A stretch of DNA of 64,000 bases from Burkholderiales bacterium 8X (GCA_902506565.1 LR732703.1:1720643-1784642), one strand, 5' to 3'. Counted from the first letter of the stretch, positions 26,958-35,756 are shown. Notes: generated by a model not told the origin, from the letters alone. Program-made: numbers and translations.

Positions 26958-27241
26958 AGCGAATTCGACACCGACTGGTCCAGAGGCTGGAGTGCACTCT
27001 TGTCTAAGGAACCGCTCGGCAGATATCCACCGGACCTCCCACGTCGCACGAAGATAAATCTGATCAACGCACGCAATCCAATGCTCAGGACCGCCCTCGA
27101 ATTTTCGATCCTGGCAGAGGCCTGCCATCCTTTCGCTGGTTGAATGGCTGTAGTCGGTCAGCCTTCGGCAGGCGCGGTGGATGTCGACCTTCGAGCAAAA
27201 ACTGTTCTCGTGCGACCCTGTCGGTCAAGAGCGAACGTTCC

Positions 27242-27622
27242 TCAGCCGTGCGAGGGCGACGGTCCTTTACACCCCGCTTCAAGCCACGCAATCTTCTTAT
27301 CCAAGAACAGAAGCATCTTTTGAAGGTCAACTGCTCTGCGTTTGAGCTTTTCACGATGCTGGACCATCGCCTTCAGCATCTTCGTGCTGCCGGTGCCCGA
27401 ACGCTTCTCGGCGACGAGCGTCCGTATCTCCACCAGCGACATGCCCAACGCCTGTCCTGCCTGGATCGCCTTCAACAGTCTCAAGTCCGCCTCAGCGAAG
27501 TCGAGATAGGGTCGTGAGCCGCCCGCCAAGCCCGTCTTCGGGGTCAGAAGCCCTTCGCGGACATAGTGACGGATCGTCGTGGTCTTCACGCCACCCCTCG
27601 ATGCAAACTCGGCAATCCACAT
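27242..27622 (-). CDS. MerR-family regulator
   Basis: A 126-residue MerR-type activator. The N-terminal winged HTH is IAEFASRGGVKTTTIRHYVR followed by EGLLTPKTGLAGGSRPY; the dimerisation coiled coil is about residues 75-115 (MLKAMVQHREKLKRRAVDLQ). The C-terminus has a single cysteine (LEAGCKGPSPSHG), so no metal-binding cluster like MerR/CueR is visible. The ATG at 27622 has GAAGG 6 bases upstream. It is divergent from the hydrolase gene, and the shared 54 bp holds a 22-bp perfect palindrome within a 19-bp-spacer promoter, the hallmark of MerR control. Confidence 0.9.
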   Translation of the reverse strand: MWIAEFASRGGVKTTTIRHYVREGLLTPKTGLAGGSRPYLDFAEADLRLLKAIQAGQALGMSLVEIRTLVAEKRSGTGSTKMLKAMVQHREKLKRRAVDLQKMLLFLDKKIAWLEAGCKGPSPSHG

Positions 27623-27638
27623 ACACGCCTTCAAGGTG

Positions 27639-27669
27639 TTGACTATGCAGTCGACTGCATAGTTATAAC
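27639..27669 (+). promoter_or_regulatory. MerR-type promoter with 19-bp spacer and 22-bp palindrome
   Basis: -35 TTGACT (27639-27644) and -10 TATAAC (27664-27669) are separated by 19 bp, the overlong spacer that MerR proteins compensate by DNA distortion. A perfect palindrome (ACTATGCAGTC and its complement, 27642-27663) fills the spacer. The predicted transcription start (about 27676) coincides with the hydrolase ATG at 27677, implying a leaderless mRNA. Confidence 0.85.
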
Positions 27670-27676
27670 AGCCGTC

Positions 27677-28429
27677 ATGAACAAGACGATCCCGCTTCTT
27701 CTCCTGCCCGGCCTCATGAACGATGAGCGAGTATGGAGCCCGCTCCTGCCCGCCATCGGTGCCGGGCGGACGGTCCACATCGCGCCCACTCACCTGCATG
27801 CAAGCCTGGAAGTTTCAGCCCGCGAAGCCGTGACCGCGATGCCACCGGGGCGATTCGCGGTCGCTGGCTTTTCGCTGGGCGGGTATGTGGCTCTGGAAGT
27901 GTGCCGCCAAGCCAAGGAGCGAGTGGCAGGGCTGGCGTTGCTGGATACCGGTGCCCGGACCGATGCCGATGAAGCAAAACAGGCGCGCACCAGGATGGTC
28001 ATGGCCATGAGAAGCGGCGCAGCCACGCTCGACCAGATCGCTGCCGGATTCGCCGATAGGGTGGTGCATGCCACGCACCTGCACGATCGAGCCCTTCTCC
28101 GTCTGTTGGCAGACATGGCCAGCGCGGTCGGCAGCGAGGGTTTTGCCAAACAGCAGCAGGCTGCGATGGGTCGGCCCGACAACCGCGGGTTGTTGCGGAC
28201 ACTCGAGGTTCCCGCGCTCGTTCTCTGTGGGCGAGAAGATCAAGTGACGCCTCTGGCCCTCAGCGAGGAGATGGCGAATCTCCTGCCCGACGCCGAACTG
28301 GTGATCGTGGAGACCGCCGGGCACATGACGACGCTGGAACAGCCAGAGGCGGTAACGGCGGCGCTCGCCGGCTGGCTAGGCAGAGTGGATCAAGATGACC
28401 TTGCCGCTCCACCGCGTCGCGGCACGTGA
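27677..28429 (+). CDS. Alpha/beta-fold hydrolase
   Basis: A 250-residue alpha/beta hydrolase. The oxyanion region LLLLPGLMNDERVW, nucleophile elbow VAGFSLGGYVALE (Ser66), acid LCGREDQVTP and base ETAGHMTTLEQP form a complete triad. No signal peptide. It is the target of the MerR-type promoter immediately upstream. There is no Shine-Dalgarno, and the ATG sits at the predicted transcription start, so translation is probably leaderless. Esterase, lactonase or MhpC-like C-C hydrolase activity is possible; the substrate is unknown. The C-terminal tail (DQDDLAAPPRRGT) is not conserved-looking. Confidence 0.9.
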   Translation: MNKTIPLLLLPGLMNDERVWSPLLPAIGAGRTVHIAPTHLHASLEVSAREAVTAMPPGRFAVAGFSLGGYVALEVCRQAKERVAGLALLDTGARTDADEAKQARTRMVMAMRSGAATLDQIAAGFADRVVHATHLHDRALLRLLADMASAVGSEGFAKQQQAAMGRPDNRGLLRTLEVPALVLCGREDQVTPLALSEEMANLLPDAELVIVETAGHMTTLEQPEAVTAALAGWLGRVDQDDLAAPPRRGT

Positions 28430-28562
28430 GTCGAGGCTGCACGCATCGTTCGCATCGTTCGCATCGAAGGGATGACCGATGTGGTTCTGGCCGCCGGGCG
28501 AACGCGATCGATGAATCCAGGCGCCGGTCGAGTCGACCCCGCTGCTGGGCGATGTGCCAAGG

Positions 28563-29216
28563 TCAACCCGCGGCGGCGGGCACAGGCGTGTTGAGCAACT
28601 GTTGCTCCCACAGATACGCGATGCCGCTGGCGCCCGCATGCTGGACGATCACTTCGGTCAGCTTCGCAGCGCTTTCGGCCCGGGCCCAGTCGCGCTGCCA
28701 TTCGGCGGTCACCGCGAGCCAGGTCAGCATGTTGGCGCCGGCGGCGATCATGCGCTGGATGGCGACCTGATGCGCCTCGACGGACATCCCGCCGGAGGCA
28801 TCGGTAACGACCGTGACATCCCAGCCTTCGCCGAGCGCCTGGATCGCCGGCATGGCGACGCAGACTTCGGTCCACAGGCCCGCGATGATCAGTTGCTTGC
28901 GACCTGTCGACTTGACGGCGTCCACCGTCTGCTTGTCCTGCCAAGTGTTGACCCATGTGCGGTCGATGACTTGCTGATCGGGAAAGACGTCGGTGATCTG
29001 CGGGAACAGGCGCCCGCCGCGTTCCGCAATCACGCTCGTCAGGATGGTGGGAACGCCGAAGGCCTTGGCAGCCTTCGCCAGTCCCACGGTGTTGTTGATG
29101 ACCATCTGCGGATCGTGACTGTTCAGGTTGGCAAGCTGGTAGGGCTGGTGGTCGATCAGAAGGAGGACCGAATCTTCGGGGCGGAGAAGCGATGAGAGGC
29201 CGGTACGGGGGTTCAT
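28563..29216 (-). CDS. Isochorismatase-family cysteine hydrolase (YcaC-like)
   Basis: A 217-residue hydrolase of the isochorismatase superfamily, closest in pattern to YcaC. Catalytic Asp22 (VLLLIDHQ) and Cys119 (GLWTEVCVAMPAIQAL) are present, with the conserved cis-peptide neighbourhood and a lysine near residue 95 (NTWQDK). Members hydrolyse amides or vinyl ethers of small molecules and are cytoplasmic oligomers. The ATG at 29216 follows AAGGA; the frame extends upstream to 29327 but only through sequence antisense to the LysR leader. It is divergent from the LysR at 29366-30262, its probable regulator. Confidence 0.92.
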   Translation of the reverse strand: MNPRTGLSSLLRPEDSVLLLIDHQPYQLANLNSHDPQMVINNTVGLAKAAKAFGVPTILTSVIAERGGRLFPQITDVFPDQQVIDRTWVNTWQDKQTVDAVKSTGRKQLIIAGLWTEVCVAMPAIQALGEGWDVTVVTDASGGMSVEAHQVAIQRMIAAGANMLTWLAVTAEWQRDWARAESAAKLTEVIVQHAGASGIAYLWEQQLLNTPVPAAAG

Positions 29217-29302
29217 GGATGGTTCCTTGTCTGCGGTGAATGGCTGTGTTCCCGACGTTTCCAACGCTGGGGACGATGCGCCGGTGGTCTGAGTATTCCG
29301 TT

Positions 29303-29318
29303 CCGCTCGTGCGAGCGG
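29303..29318. promoter_or_regulatory. Inverted repeat in isochorismatase/LysR intergenic region
   Basis: CCGCTCG-TG-CGAGCGG, 7-base perfect arms with a 2-base centre, midway between the divergent start codons at 29216 and 29366. Position suits an operator; the sequence does not match a classical LysR box well. Confidence 0.35.
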
Positions 29319-29365
29319 TAGTAGCATTCATTGGCGAGCTGTGTCGCGCTTCAAGGAACGCCAGA

Positions 29366-30262
29366 GTGGACATCGACGACCTGCGTACATTCGTGGAAGT
29401 GGCCCAGGCAGGCGGGATCTCGGCCGCAGCCGTTCGGCTCGGCGTCTCCAAGTCGATGGTGAGCCGGCGATTGGTCCGCCTCGAAGAGGAACTGGGCGTC
29501 CAGCTGCTGGCCCGGACCACGCGCGGCGCCGCACTCACCGAGGCCGGTGCCCTGTTCCGGGGCCATGCGGCGCGGGTTTGCGAAGAGATCGATGTGGCGA
29601 AGGAGACGATCCTGCCCGAGGGCGAGCTTCGGGGCCGTTTAAGGATCGCGGTGCCGCTGACCTTCGGCCCGACCCATTTCGCACCGATGCTCGCCGAGAT
29701 GGCGCGGCGACATCCCCGACTGCAGATGCAGACCTGCTACAGCGACCGCTTTGTGGACCTCATCGCGGAGGGCTTCGATTGCGCGATACGGGTGGGCTAT
29801 CTGGAGGATTCCAACCTGGTTGCACGGCGCGTCGGCCCGATCTACGGAAAGCTCGTTGCGAGTCCGGACTACATCAGCACGCACGGGGCGCCGGAGACAC
29901 CGGAAGAACTGGCAGGCCATGAAGCCCTGATGCAGGGAACCGAAGCCTGGAAGCTGATGGACGGAGACCAGATCGTGACTGTGCGCCCGCAGGGACGGTT
30001 CAAGGCCGACAACGGCACCGCGCTGGTCGCTGCGGCGGTCGCAGGACTCGGTATCGCGTATGTGCCCGATTGGCTCACGGACGATCACGTGGCCGGCGGC
30101 GCACTGGTACCCGTCATGACCCGGTATCCACTGCCGCCGGCCGGCGCTTTCGTCGTTCGACCACCGGGCCAGCACCCCGCTCGGAAGATACGTGTACTGA
30201 CCGAGCTTCTGATCGAATACTGCAATCCGCCCGAAGAATCAGGCCGACGTGCCACGACCTGA
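29366..30262 (+). CDS. LysR-family regulator
   Basis: A 298-residue LysR-type regulator. The HTH is DDLRTFVEVAQAGGISAAAV followed by RLGVSKSMVSRRLVRLEEEL. The effector domain has RLRIAVPLTFGPTHFAPMLA and ends in IRVLTELLIEY, typical of the CrgA/DsdC-like branch. I chose the GTG at 29366, 8 bases after AAGGA, because VDIDDLRTF is the normal N-terminus. Upstream in-frame ATGs (29240, 29276) add a non-family leader. It is divergent from the isochorismatase-type hydrolase gene and convergent with pirin. Confidence 0.9.
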   Translation: MDIDDLRTFVEVAQAGGISAAAVRLGVSKSMVSRRLVRLEEELGVQLLARTTRGAALTEAGALFRGHAARVCEEIDVAKETILPEGELRGRLRIAVPLTFGPTHFAPMLAEMARRHPRLQMQTCYSDRFVDLIAEGFDCAIRVGYLEDSNLVARRVGPIYGKLVASPDYISTHGAPETPEELAGHEALMQGTEAWKLMDGDQIVTVRPQGRFKADNGTALVAAAVAGLGIAYVPDWLTDDHVAGGALVPVMTRYPLPPAGAFVVRPPGQHPARKIRVLTELLIEYCNPPEESGRRATT

Positions 30263-30319
30263 AGCGTGTCTCGGCCATTCTGCGGCGCTGGCCCTTGCCC
30301 GAAGCAGCTGGGCGACCTG

Positions 30320-31213
30320 TCAGCGAAACACCGGGACATTCCCGGTGGGTGTCCGCCGGTTCCCGGCCGCAACCATCTGCTGGCGCAGCGTTTCGATGCG
30401 ACGCTCGCCGGCTTCGAGCGCCTGCTCGGAGGTGTGTACCGAATAGCTGCCCAGATGCAGTTCATACGGGTGGGGGATGGCAGATGCCAGCACGAACACT
30501 GCATCGCCATCCATGCCGGCCTGCACGGTGATCGCATCTTCCGAGGCCTCGAACACCACCATGTCGCCCGCGCGCACAGCCGCACCGGCCTGGAGGGTTC
30601 CACGTGCCACGGCCAGCCAGCCCACCGTATGACCGGCGGGCGGCTGGTAGGTCCACGACTGGCCGGCCTCGAGGGTCACCAGCAGGTAGTTGATGCCAAC
30701 AGGTGCGGGCGTCGGACTGTGCACGCCGGCATGCTCGCCGAGGATGATGCGGGCGGGGCCCGCGGATGGAACGTCTTGCGGCTCGATATAACGGCTTTCG
30801 GGTTCACCGTTCTCCAGCTCGGGCGGCAATGCGATCCATAACTGGAAGCCCTGCACCAACGGGACGTTGTCCGGCGTGAGCTCCTTTCCGTGCCACACGC
30901 CACCGCCCGCTCTCAACCATTCGAGCCCACCGTACGACAGCGTGCCAGTGCCCGAAGAGGGGTCGTCGAACTTCATCTGGCCTTCGGTCAGCACCGTCAC
31001 CGTCGCGATCCCCGAATGCGGATGGATCGACATGCCGGCGCCGGCGCGCATCGCGTCGAGCAGCGGACGCTCCATGTTGAAGATGTCCAGAAATACAAAC
31101 GGCTTCAGACTTTCGCCGAGGTCGGACGGGCTCATCAGCCGAGTGATTCCGCCGTGACCGTGTCCGCGGGTGCGGTAGGCGATGCGTCTTGTCCGGGTCG
31201 CAATGGTTTGCAT
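30320..31213 (-). CDS. Pirin-family bicupin
   Basis: A 297-residue pirin. The N-terminal cupin has the iron-binding pattern HPHSGIATVTVLTEGQMKFDD (HPH plus downstream His and Glu), followed by the conserved LEWLRAGGGVWHGKE. The C-terminal cupin (about residues 165-280) retains the fold without full metal ligands, as usual. Bacterial pirins act as quercetin 2,3-dioxygenases or as redox-sensing partners of central metabolic enzymes. The ATG at 31213 has an AAGGAG box 8 bases upstream. It converges with the LysR gene (57 bp) and is probably transcribed alone. Confidence 0.93.
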   Translation of the reverse strand: MQTIATRTRRIAYRTRGHGHGGITRLMSPSDLGESLKPFVFLDIFNMERPLLDAMRAGAGMSIHPHSGIATVTVLTEGQMKFDDPSSGTGTLSYGGLEWLRAGGGVWHGKELTPDNVPLVQGFQLWIALPPELENGEPESRYIEPQDVPSAGPARIILGEHAGVHSPTPAPVGINYLLVTLEAGQSWTYQPPAGHTVGWLAVARGTLQAGAAVRAGDMVVFEASEDAITVQAGMDGDAVFVLASAIPHPYELHLGSYSVHTSEQALEAGERRIETLRQQMVAAGNRRTPTGNVPVFR

Positions 31214-31324
31214 GAATTTGCTCCTTGTTCGGTGCAAATCTAAGGGCGCCACCACTGCCGCACTAGTCCTCGAATACCGACCACAGTGTCGCCAATCCGG
31301 GAACGCTGCGTTCGCGCGCGTGCC

Positions 31325-32311
31325 CTACTCGACCGTGACCTTGGCCTTCTTGACGAGTCGAGCGTAGCGCTCCTGCTCGGTCTTGAAGAACTGCAGCGAG
31401 GCCTCGGGCGTCATCGGATCGATGATGTTCTCCTGCTTGGCCATCGCCTCCTTGGTCTCCGGCATGGCGAAGGCAGCGACGACGGCGGCATGCAGGCGCT
31501 TGACCTCGGCCGGCGGCAACTTGGCTGGCCCGACGACGGCGAACCATCCGGCGATGTCCACGTCCGTGAACCCCTGTTCTGCCATCGTCGGCACGTCGGG
31601 CAGCGAGGCCACACGCATCTGGCCCATCACTCCGATGGCGCGCAATGCCCCACTCTTGAGTTGGCCCTGAACGGACGGCACCGCGACCACCCCCATCTCG
31701 ACCTGGCCGGCCATGATGTCGGCCACCATCGGGCCGACGCCCTTATAAGGCACGTGCAGAACTTCGACCCCGGCCGCGTCCATGAACATGGCTCCCGCGA
31801 GATGAAGGATGGTGCCGTTGCCCGAGGATGCATAGTTGTAGCCACCGGGCTTGGCCTTGAGCATGGCCTGCAGGTCCTTCGCGTTCCTGGCCGGCACCTT
31901 GACAGGGTTGACCACCAGCACGAAGGGCGTCGCCCCCACCACGGAGATCGGGGTGATGTCGTTGATGGCGTCGAAGGGCATCTTCCTGAAGACGCTGGGG
32001 TTGACCACATGGTTGTTCGAGACGACGCCGATGGTCTGGCCGTCGGCCGGTGCACGAACGATGACCGAGGCGCCTGTGATGCCGCCGGCGCCCGGCAGGT
32101 TCTCGATGACCACCGCCTGGCCATCCAGCGCCTTGGTCAGCGAAGGCGCCGCGGCCCGCATGATGGTGTCGACGCCGGAGCCGGCCCCGACGGGCAGCAC
32201 CACGCGAAGCGGCTTGTCCTTGTCGGCAGCCTGCGTCAGGGTCGTGGCGCCGACCACAGCCAGCGAGGCCAGCAAGGCGGCGATGCTGCGGCGTTGAATT
32301 GCGAGAGTCAT
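31325..32311 (-). CDS. Bug-type tripartite tricarboxylate transporter receptor
   Basis: A 328-residue periplasmic solute receptor of the TctC/Bug family. The signal peptide is MTLAIQRRSIAALLASLAVV (cut near LTQAADK). Family blocks are VIENLPGAGGITGASVIVRA, NYASSGNGTILHLAGAMF, LHVPYKGVGPMVADIMAGQ and PTMAEQGFTDVDIAGWFAVV. The ATG at 32311 follows TGGAG. It is the last gene of the HMG-CoA lyase / CoA-transferase operon, 28 bp after the CoA-transferase, so its ligand is probably the dicarboxylate those enzymes consume. Confidence 0.95.
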   Translation of the reverse strand: MTLAIQRRSIAALLASLAVVGATTLTQAADKDKPLRVVLPVGAGSGVDTIMRAAAPSLTKALDGQAVVIENLPGAGGITGASVIVRAPADGQTIGVVSNNHVVNPSVFRKMPFDAINDITPISVVGATPFVLVVNPVKVPARNAKDLQAMLKAKPGGYNYASSGNGTILHLAGAMFMDAAGVEVLHVPYKGVGPMVADIMAGQVEMGVVAVPSVQGQLKSGALRAIGVMGQMRVASLPDVPTMAEQGFTDVDIAGWFAVVGPAKLPPAEVKRLHAAVVAAFAMPETKEAMAKQENIIDPMTPEASLQFFKTEQERYARLVKKAKVTVE

Positions 32312-32339
32312 TTCGTGTCTCCAGTTGAAGCTCTTCGGA

Positions 32340-33494
32340 TCAGGCAGGAACGCGGGCCTCGAGGCCGCCGAGAATTTCTTCCGTGTGCTGCCCGATGCCG
32401 GCAAGGGGACTGCGGACGCCAGGGCGGCGCCCGCCCATCAGCAAAGGCAGCAAGACCACTTCGGTGACGCCACCGTCTTCGGTCGTCATCGGCACGAGGC
32501 CGCCGCTCTCCTTGAGGTGCGGGTCTTCCACCAGCTGTTCGGGCCGCATGATCGGTGCGTAAGGGATGCCCGCGGCTTCCAGCTTGGGCGAGAGTTCCTC
32601 GATGCGGTGGTTCACCAGGATCTCGCCCAGCTTCGCCAGCAGCTCAGGGCGCACCGCCACGCGTGATGCGTCGTCGGCAAAGCCCGGATAGCCGAGGAGC
32701 TCGGGACGTTCGAGCACCCTGCACAGGGTCGCGAACTGCTTGTCGCTCACCGCCCCGATGAAAAGCTGCTGCCCTTCGGCCAGGGTGAACACGTCGTAGA
32801 CGCTCCAGGCCGAGACCCGCGCGGGCATCGGCGGCGGCGGCTCGCCGGTCATCAGGAACTGCTGCATGTGCTGCGAGCTGAGGAACACGCAGTTCTCGAA
32901 AAGCGCGCTCTGAACTTCCTGCCCCTTGCCGGTGCTGTCGCGTTCGCGCAGCGCGGCCAGCACGCCGATGGCGCCGAACATCCCGCCCATGATGTCGTTG
33001 ACCGAGCTGCCGGCGCGTAGCGGGCGGCCGACCGGGCCCGTCATGTACGACAGGCCGCCCATCATCTGCACGACTTCGTCGAGCGCCAGCCTGTTCTCGT
33101 AGGGGCCGGGCAGAAAGCCCTTGTGCGTCACATAGATCAGGCGCGGGTACTTCTTCGAGAGCGTGGCATGGTCCAGGCCGAAGCTCTCCATCAGGCCGGG
33201 CCGGAAGTTCTCCAGCACCACGTCGCACTGGCCCGCCAGTTCCGCCGCGGTTGAGCGGCCTTCTGGCGTGCCGATGTCGATGACGACGCTTTTCTTGTTG
33301 CGGTTGAAGGAGCGGAAGAAGCCGATGCCCAGGCCAGGCAGCTTGCGCGTCTTGTCGCCTCCCGGCGGCTCGACCTTGATGACCTCGGCACCCAGGTCGG
33401 CCAGGATCATCCCGCAGGTGGGCCCCATGACCATGTGGGTGAACTCGAGGACGCGGATGCCGGCCAGGGGCAGGGGTGCAGATGTGCTGGTCAT
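32340..33494 (-). CDS. CaiB/BaiF family III CoA-transferase
   Basis: A 384-residue family III CoA-transferase. The N-terminal nucleotide-binding half is GIRVLEFTHMVMGPTCGMIL then ADLGAEVIKVEPPGGD. The block NRNKKSVVIDIGTPEGR and the interlocking-dimer segment GGLSYMTGPVGRPLRAGSSV are conserved. The catalytic aspartate of the family lies in the DIGTPEGR-to-LDEVVQMMGG region (probably Asp in RLALDEVVQ). It moves CoA from a donor such as succinyl-CoA to a carboxylate. The ATG at 33494 starts the recognisable domain, 22 bp after the HMG-CoA lyase stop. Together they could make and cleave a 3-hydroxy-3-methylacyl-CoA. Confidence 0.92.
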   Translation of the reverse strand: MTSTSAPLPLAGIRVLEFTHMVMGPTCGMILADLGAEVIKVEPPGGDKTRKLPGLGIGFFRSFNRNKKSVVIDIGTPEGRSTAAELAGQCDVVLENFRPGLMESFGLDHATLSKKYPRLIYVTHKGFLPGPYENRLALDEVVQMMGGLSYMTGPVGRPLRAGSSVNDIMGGMFGAIGVLAALRERDSTGKGQEVQSALFENCVFLSSQHMQQFLMTGEPPPPMPARVSAWSVYDVFTLAEGQQLFIGAVSDKQFATLCRVLERPELLGYPGFADDASRVAVRPELLAKLGEILVNHRIEELSPKLEAAGIPYAPIMRPEQLVEDPHLKESGGLVPMTTEDGGVTEVVLLPLLMGGRRPGVRSPLAGIGQHTEEILGGLEARVPA

Positions 33495-33516
33495 GTCTTG
33501 TCTTCGTGAAAGGTTC

Positions 33517-34467
33517 TCAGAGGCTGGCGACGGCGCGGCCGAAGGTCTTGGGCAGGCCTGCCTGCCAGAGCGAGCCGTGGAGGGTTTCACCCTGCAGCCA
33601 CTGGGCGACCTGCTCGCGCAAGGCCAGGAGTCGGTCGATGTCGATGCCGGTGGCGATACCCATGCTGCCCAGCATGTAGGCCAGGTCTTCGGTGGACACG
33701 TTGCCGCTCGCGCCGGGCGCATGCGGGCAGCCGCCGATGCCGGCCAGGCAGGCGTCGAAGCGGCTCACGCCGACTTCGAGCGCGGCGTACACATTGGCCA
33801 GGCCGAGTCCCCGCGTGTCGTGGAAGTGGCCACACCAGAAGCGGTCGCCGGCGATCCGGACGGCCTCTTCGAACAGGTCCCGCACCATGCCCGGATCGGC
33901 GTAGCCCACGGTGTCTGCGATGCTGACCCGGTCGGCACCGGCGTCCAGCAAGGCCTGCATCAGGCGCAGCACCTCGCTCGTTTCGACATGGCCTTGCAGC
34001 GTGCAGCCGAAGGCAGTGCCGACGCCGCCTTCGATCAAGGTCTTCGAGCCGGCGGCGTCGCGTGCGGCGCGGATCCTGGCGACCTCCGTCACGACCTCGT
34101 CCGGCGTCTTGCGCAGGTTGGCCAAGCTGTGGGTGTGGCTGGCCGAGAGCGGCACGATCATGAGGTCGGCCTGCGCGGCGATGGCGCTTTCGGCGCCACG
34201 CAGATTGGGTACCAGCACGGAAACGAAGAGCCCGGGAAGGGTCTTCGCGAGGGGCACCAGCTCCGCTGTGTCGGCCAGTTGCGGCAGCAGTCGCGCAGGC
34301 ACGAACGAGCCCACTTCGATCTCGCGCTGGCCCGCGGCGTGCGCGGCACGAATCCATTCGCGTTTCTGTTCGGTCGTGAGGATGGTGGCGATGCTCTGCA
34401 GGCCATCGCGCAATCCGACTTCACGGATGACGGCAGTTCGCGGCAGGCGGGCGCTGGAAGGGGTCAA
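33517..34467 (-). CDS. Hydroxymethylglutaryl-CoA lyase
   Basis: A 316-residue DRE-TIM metallolyase. The catalytic arginine/aspartate loop REVGLRDGLQ (usually VGPRDGLQ), metal ligands GHFHDTRGLG (His214, His216) and the mobile catalytic cysteine Cys247 in GIGGCPHAPGASGNVSTED are all present. It cleaves 3-hydroxy-3-methylglutaryl-CoA to acetyl-CoA and acetoacetate, or a related citramalyl-CoA. The start is a TTG at 34467, supported by AGGAG 7 bases upstream. It is the first gene of a three-gene operon (lyase, CoA-transferase, Bug receptor) divergent from the LysR at 34605-35534, with a strong inverted repeat between them. Confidence 0.93.
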   Translation of the reverse strand: MTPSSARLPRTAVIREVGLRDGLQSIATILTTEQKREWIRAAHAAGQREIEVGSFVPARLLPQLADTAELVPLAKTLPGLFVSVLVPNLRGAESAIAAQADLMIVPLSASHTHSLANLRKTPDEVVTEVARIRAARDAAGSKTLIEGGVGTAFGCTLQGHVETSEVLRLMQALLDAGADRVSIADTVGYADPGMVRDLFEEAVRIAGDRFWCGHFHDTRGLGLANVYAALEVGVSRFDACLAGIGGCPHAPGASGNVSTEDLAYMLGSMGIATGIDIDRLLALREQVAQWLQGETLHGSLWQAGLPKTFGRAVASL

Positions 34468-34550
34468 GGGACGTCTCCTGTTCGGAAGGCGCCGTGTGCG
34501 ACGCCATGGACGCGACTTTAGGGATTCCCATCAGATTGCCAAAGCGTTAA

Positions 34551-34573
34551 ATTGGAACGGCTGGAGTTCCAAT
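34551..34573. promoter_or_regulatory. LysR operator between HMG-CoA lyase and lysR
   Basis: Perfect inverted repeat ATTGGAAC-N7-GTTCCAAT, 84 bases from the lyase start and 32 bases from the LysR start. The outer bases satisfy a T-N11-A LysR box. A second small palindrome GGAATTCC follows at 34576-34583 and could be the weaker activation site. Confidence 0.7.
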
Positions 34574-34604
34574 TCGGAATTCCTTGCGCCGATGGAGACC
34601 CGAC

Positions 34605-35534
34605 ATGCGCGACCTTGACCTCACCACCTTGCGCCTCTTCGTGAGCGTCTGCGAAACGCGCAACATCGCGCGTGCCGGCGAACTGCACCACATCGTCGCG
34701 TCCGCCATCAGCAAGCGCCTGCTGCAGCTCGAGGAGTCGCTGGGCAACCAGCTCATCGAGCGGCACCGTCGGGGCGTGGTACCCACGGCGGCAGGGGAGA
34801 TCCTGCTGGAGCATGCGCGCGCGATGCTGGCCAGCGCCGACCGGGTCGCCCGCGACATGGCTGCCTACGGCACCGGCATCAAGGGCCAGGTGCGGGTGCT
34901 GGCCACGGTATCGTCCATTGCCGAGTTCCTTCCGGACGACATTGCCGGATTCATGCAGTTGCCGGCTCACCGGGACATCCGCATCGACATTGAGGAGGCG
35001 ATCAGCCGCGACCTGGTGCGCGGCTTGCGGGAGGGGCTCGCGCCGGTCGGTGTCTGCTGGGACGCGGCCGACCTGGAGGGATTGCAGACGCGCCCTTACC
35101 GCAGCGACCACCTGGCCATCATTGCGCATCCGAGCCATCCGATTGCACGCCTGAAATGCTGTGCCTTCGAGCAGACCCTGGCGTTCGATCAAGTCGGCCT
35201 GCCGGCCTCGACTGCCGTTCACACGATGCTCGGGCGAGCGGCCGCGATCATCGGCAAGCCGATCAACTACCGGGCAGTGGTCAGCACCTTCGATGCGTCG
35301 CTGCGTTGCGTCCGAGCGAATCTCGGCATCGCCGTCGTGCCGCGCGAGGTTGCGTCGCCGGCTGCGGAGGGTTTCGGCATCCGGGTGGTGCCGCTCTCGG
35401 ACAAGTGGGCGCAACGGCGCTTCGCGATCTGCTTTCATGACGAGAAACGGCTTTCGCCGGCGGCCAGGTTGCTGGTGGCGCACCTCGAACGGCTCTCGAC
35501 AAGGGTTCGGCACTCGCCGGTACGAGGTGGCTAG
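34605..35534 (+). CDS. LysR-family regulator of the HMG-CoA lyase cassette
   Basis: A 309-residue LysR-type regulator. The HTH is LTTLRLFVSVCETRNIARAG followed by ELHHIVASAISKRLLQLEES; the effector domain starts near GQVRVLATVSSIAEFLPDDI. The ATG at 34605 has GGAG 9 bases upstream. An ATTGGAAC-N7-GTTCCAAT repeat lies between it and the divergent lyase operon. The probable co-inducer is the operon's substrate or its CoA ester (inference). Confidence 0.93.
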   Translation: MRDLDLTTLRLFVSVCETRNIARAGELHHIVASAISKRLLQLEESLGNQLIERHRRGVVPTAAGEILLEHARAMLASADRVARDMAAYGTGIKGQVRVLATVSSIAEFLPDDIAGFMQLPAHRDIRIDIEEAISRDLVRGLREGLAPVGVCWDAADLEGLQTRPYRSDHLAIIAHPSHPIARLKCCAFEQTLAFDQVGLPASTAVHTMLGRAAAIIGKPINYRAVVSTFDASLRCVRANLGIAVVPREVASPAAEGFGIRVVPLSDKWAQRRFAICFHDEKRLSPAARLLVAHLERLSTRVRHSPVRGG

Positions 35535-35756
35535 CTCGCGTTGGCCGTTCTACGAAGTCAACGAAGCTTTGTGTGTTGGCAGGAGAAGTTCTTGTTGCAG
35601 CTCCATCAACTGCGCAAAGCAGATCGTGTCGGCGCTGCATGGGCAGATGACGAAGGCCAAGTACATGCTGCTTCTGTGCGAGCCTATCGAGATCTTTCTA
35701 CGCCAGTCAGGACGACGGCGCTCACGGCTCGCCGACGCCGCCGGAGCCAGAAGGTG

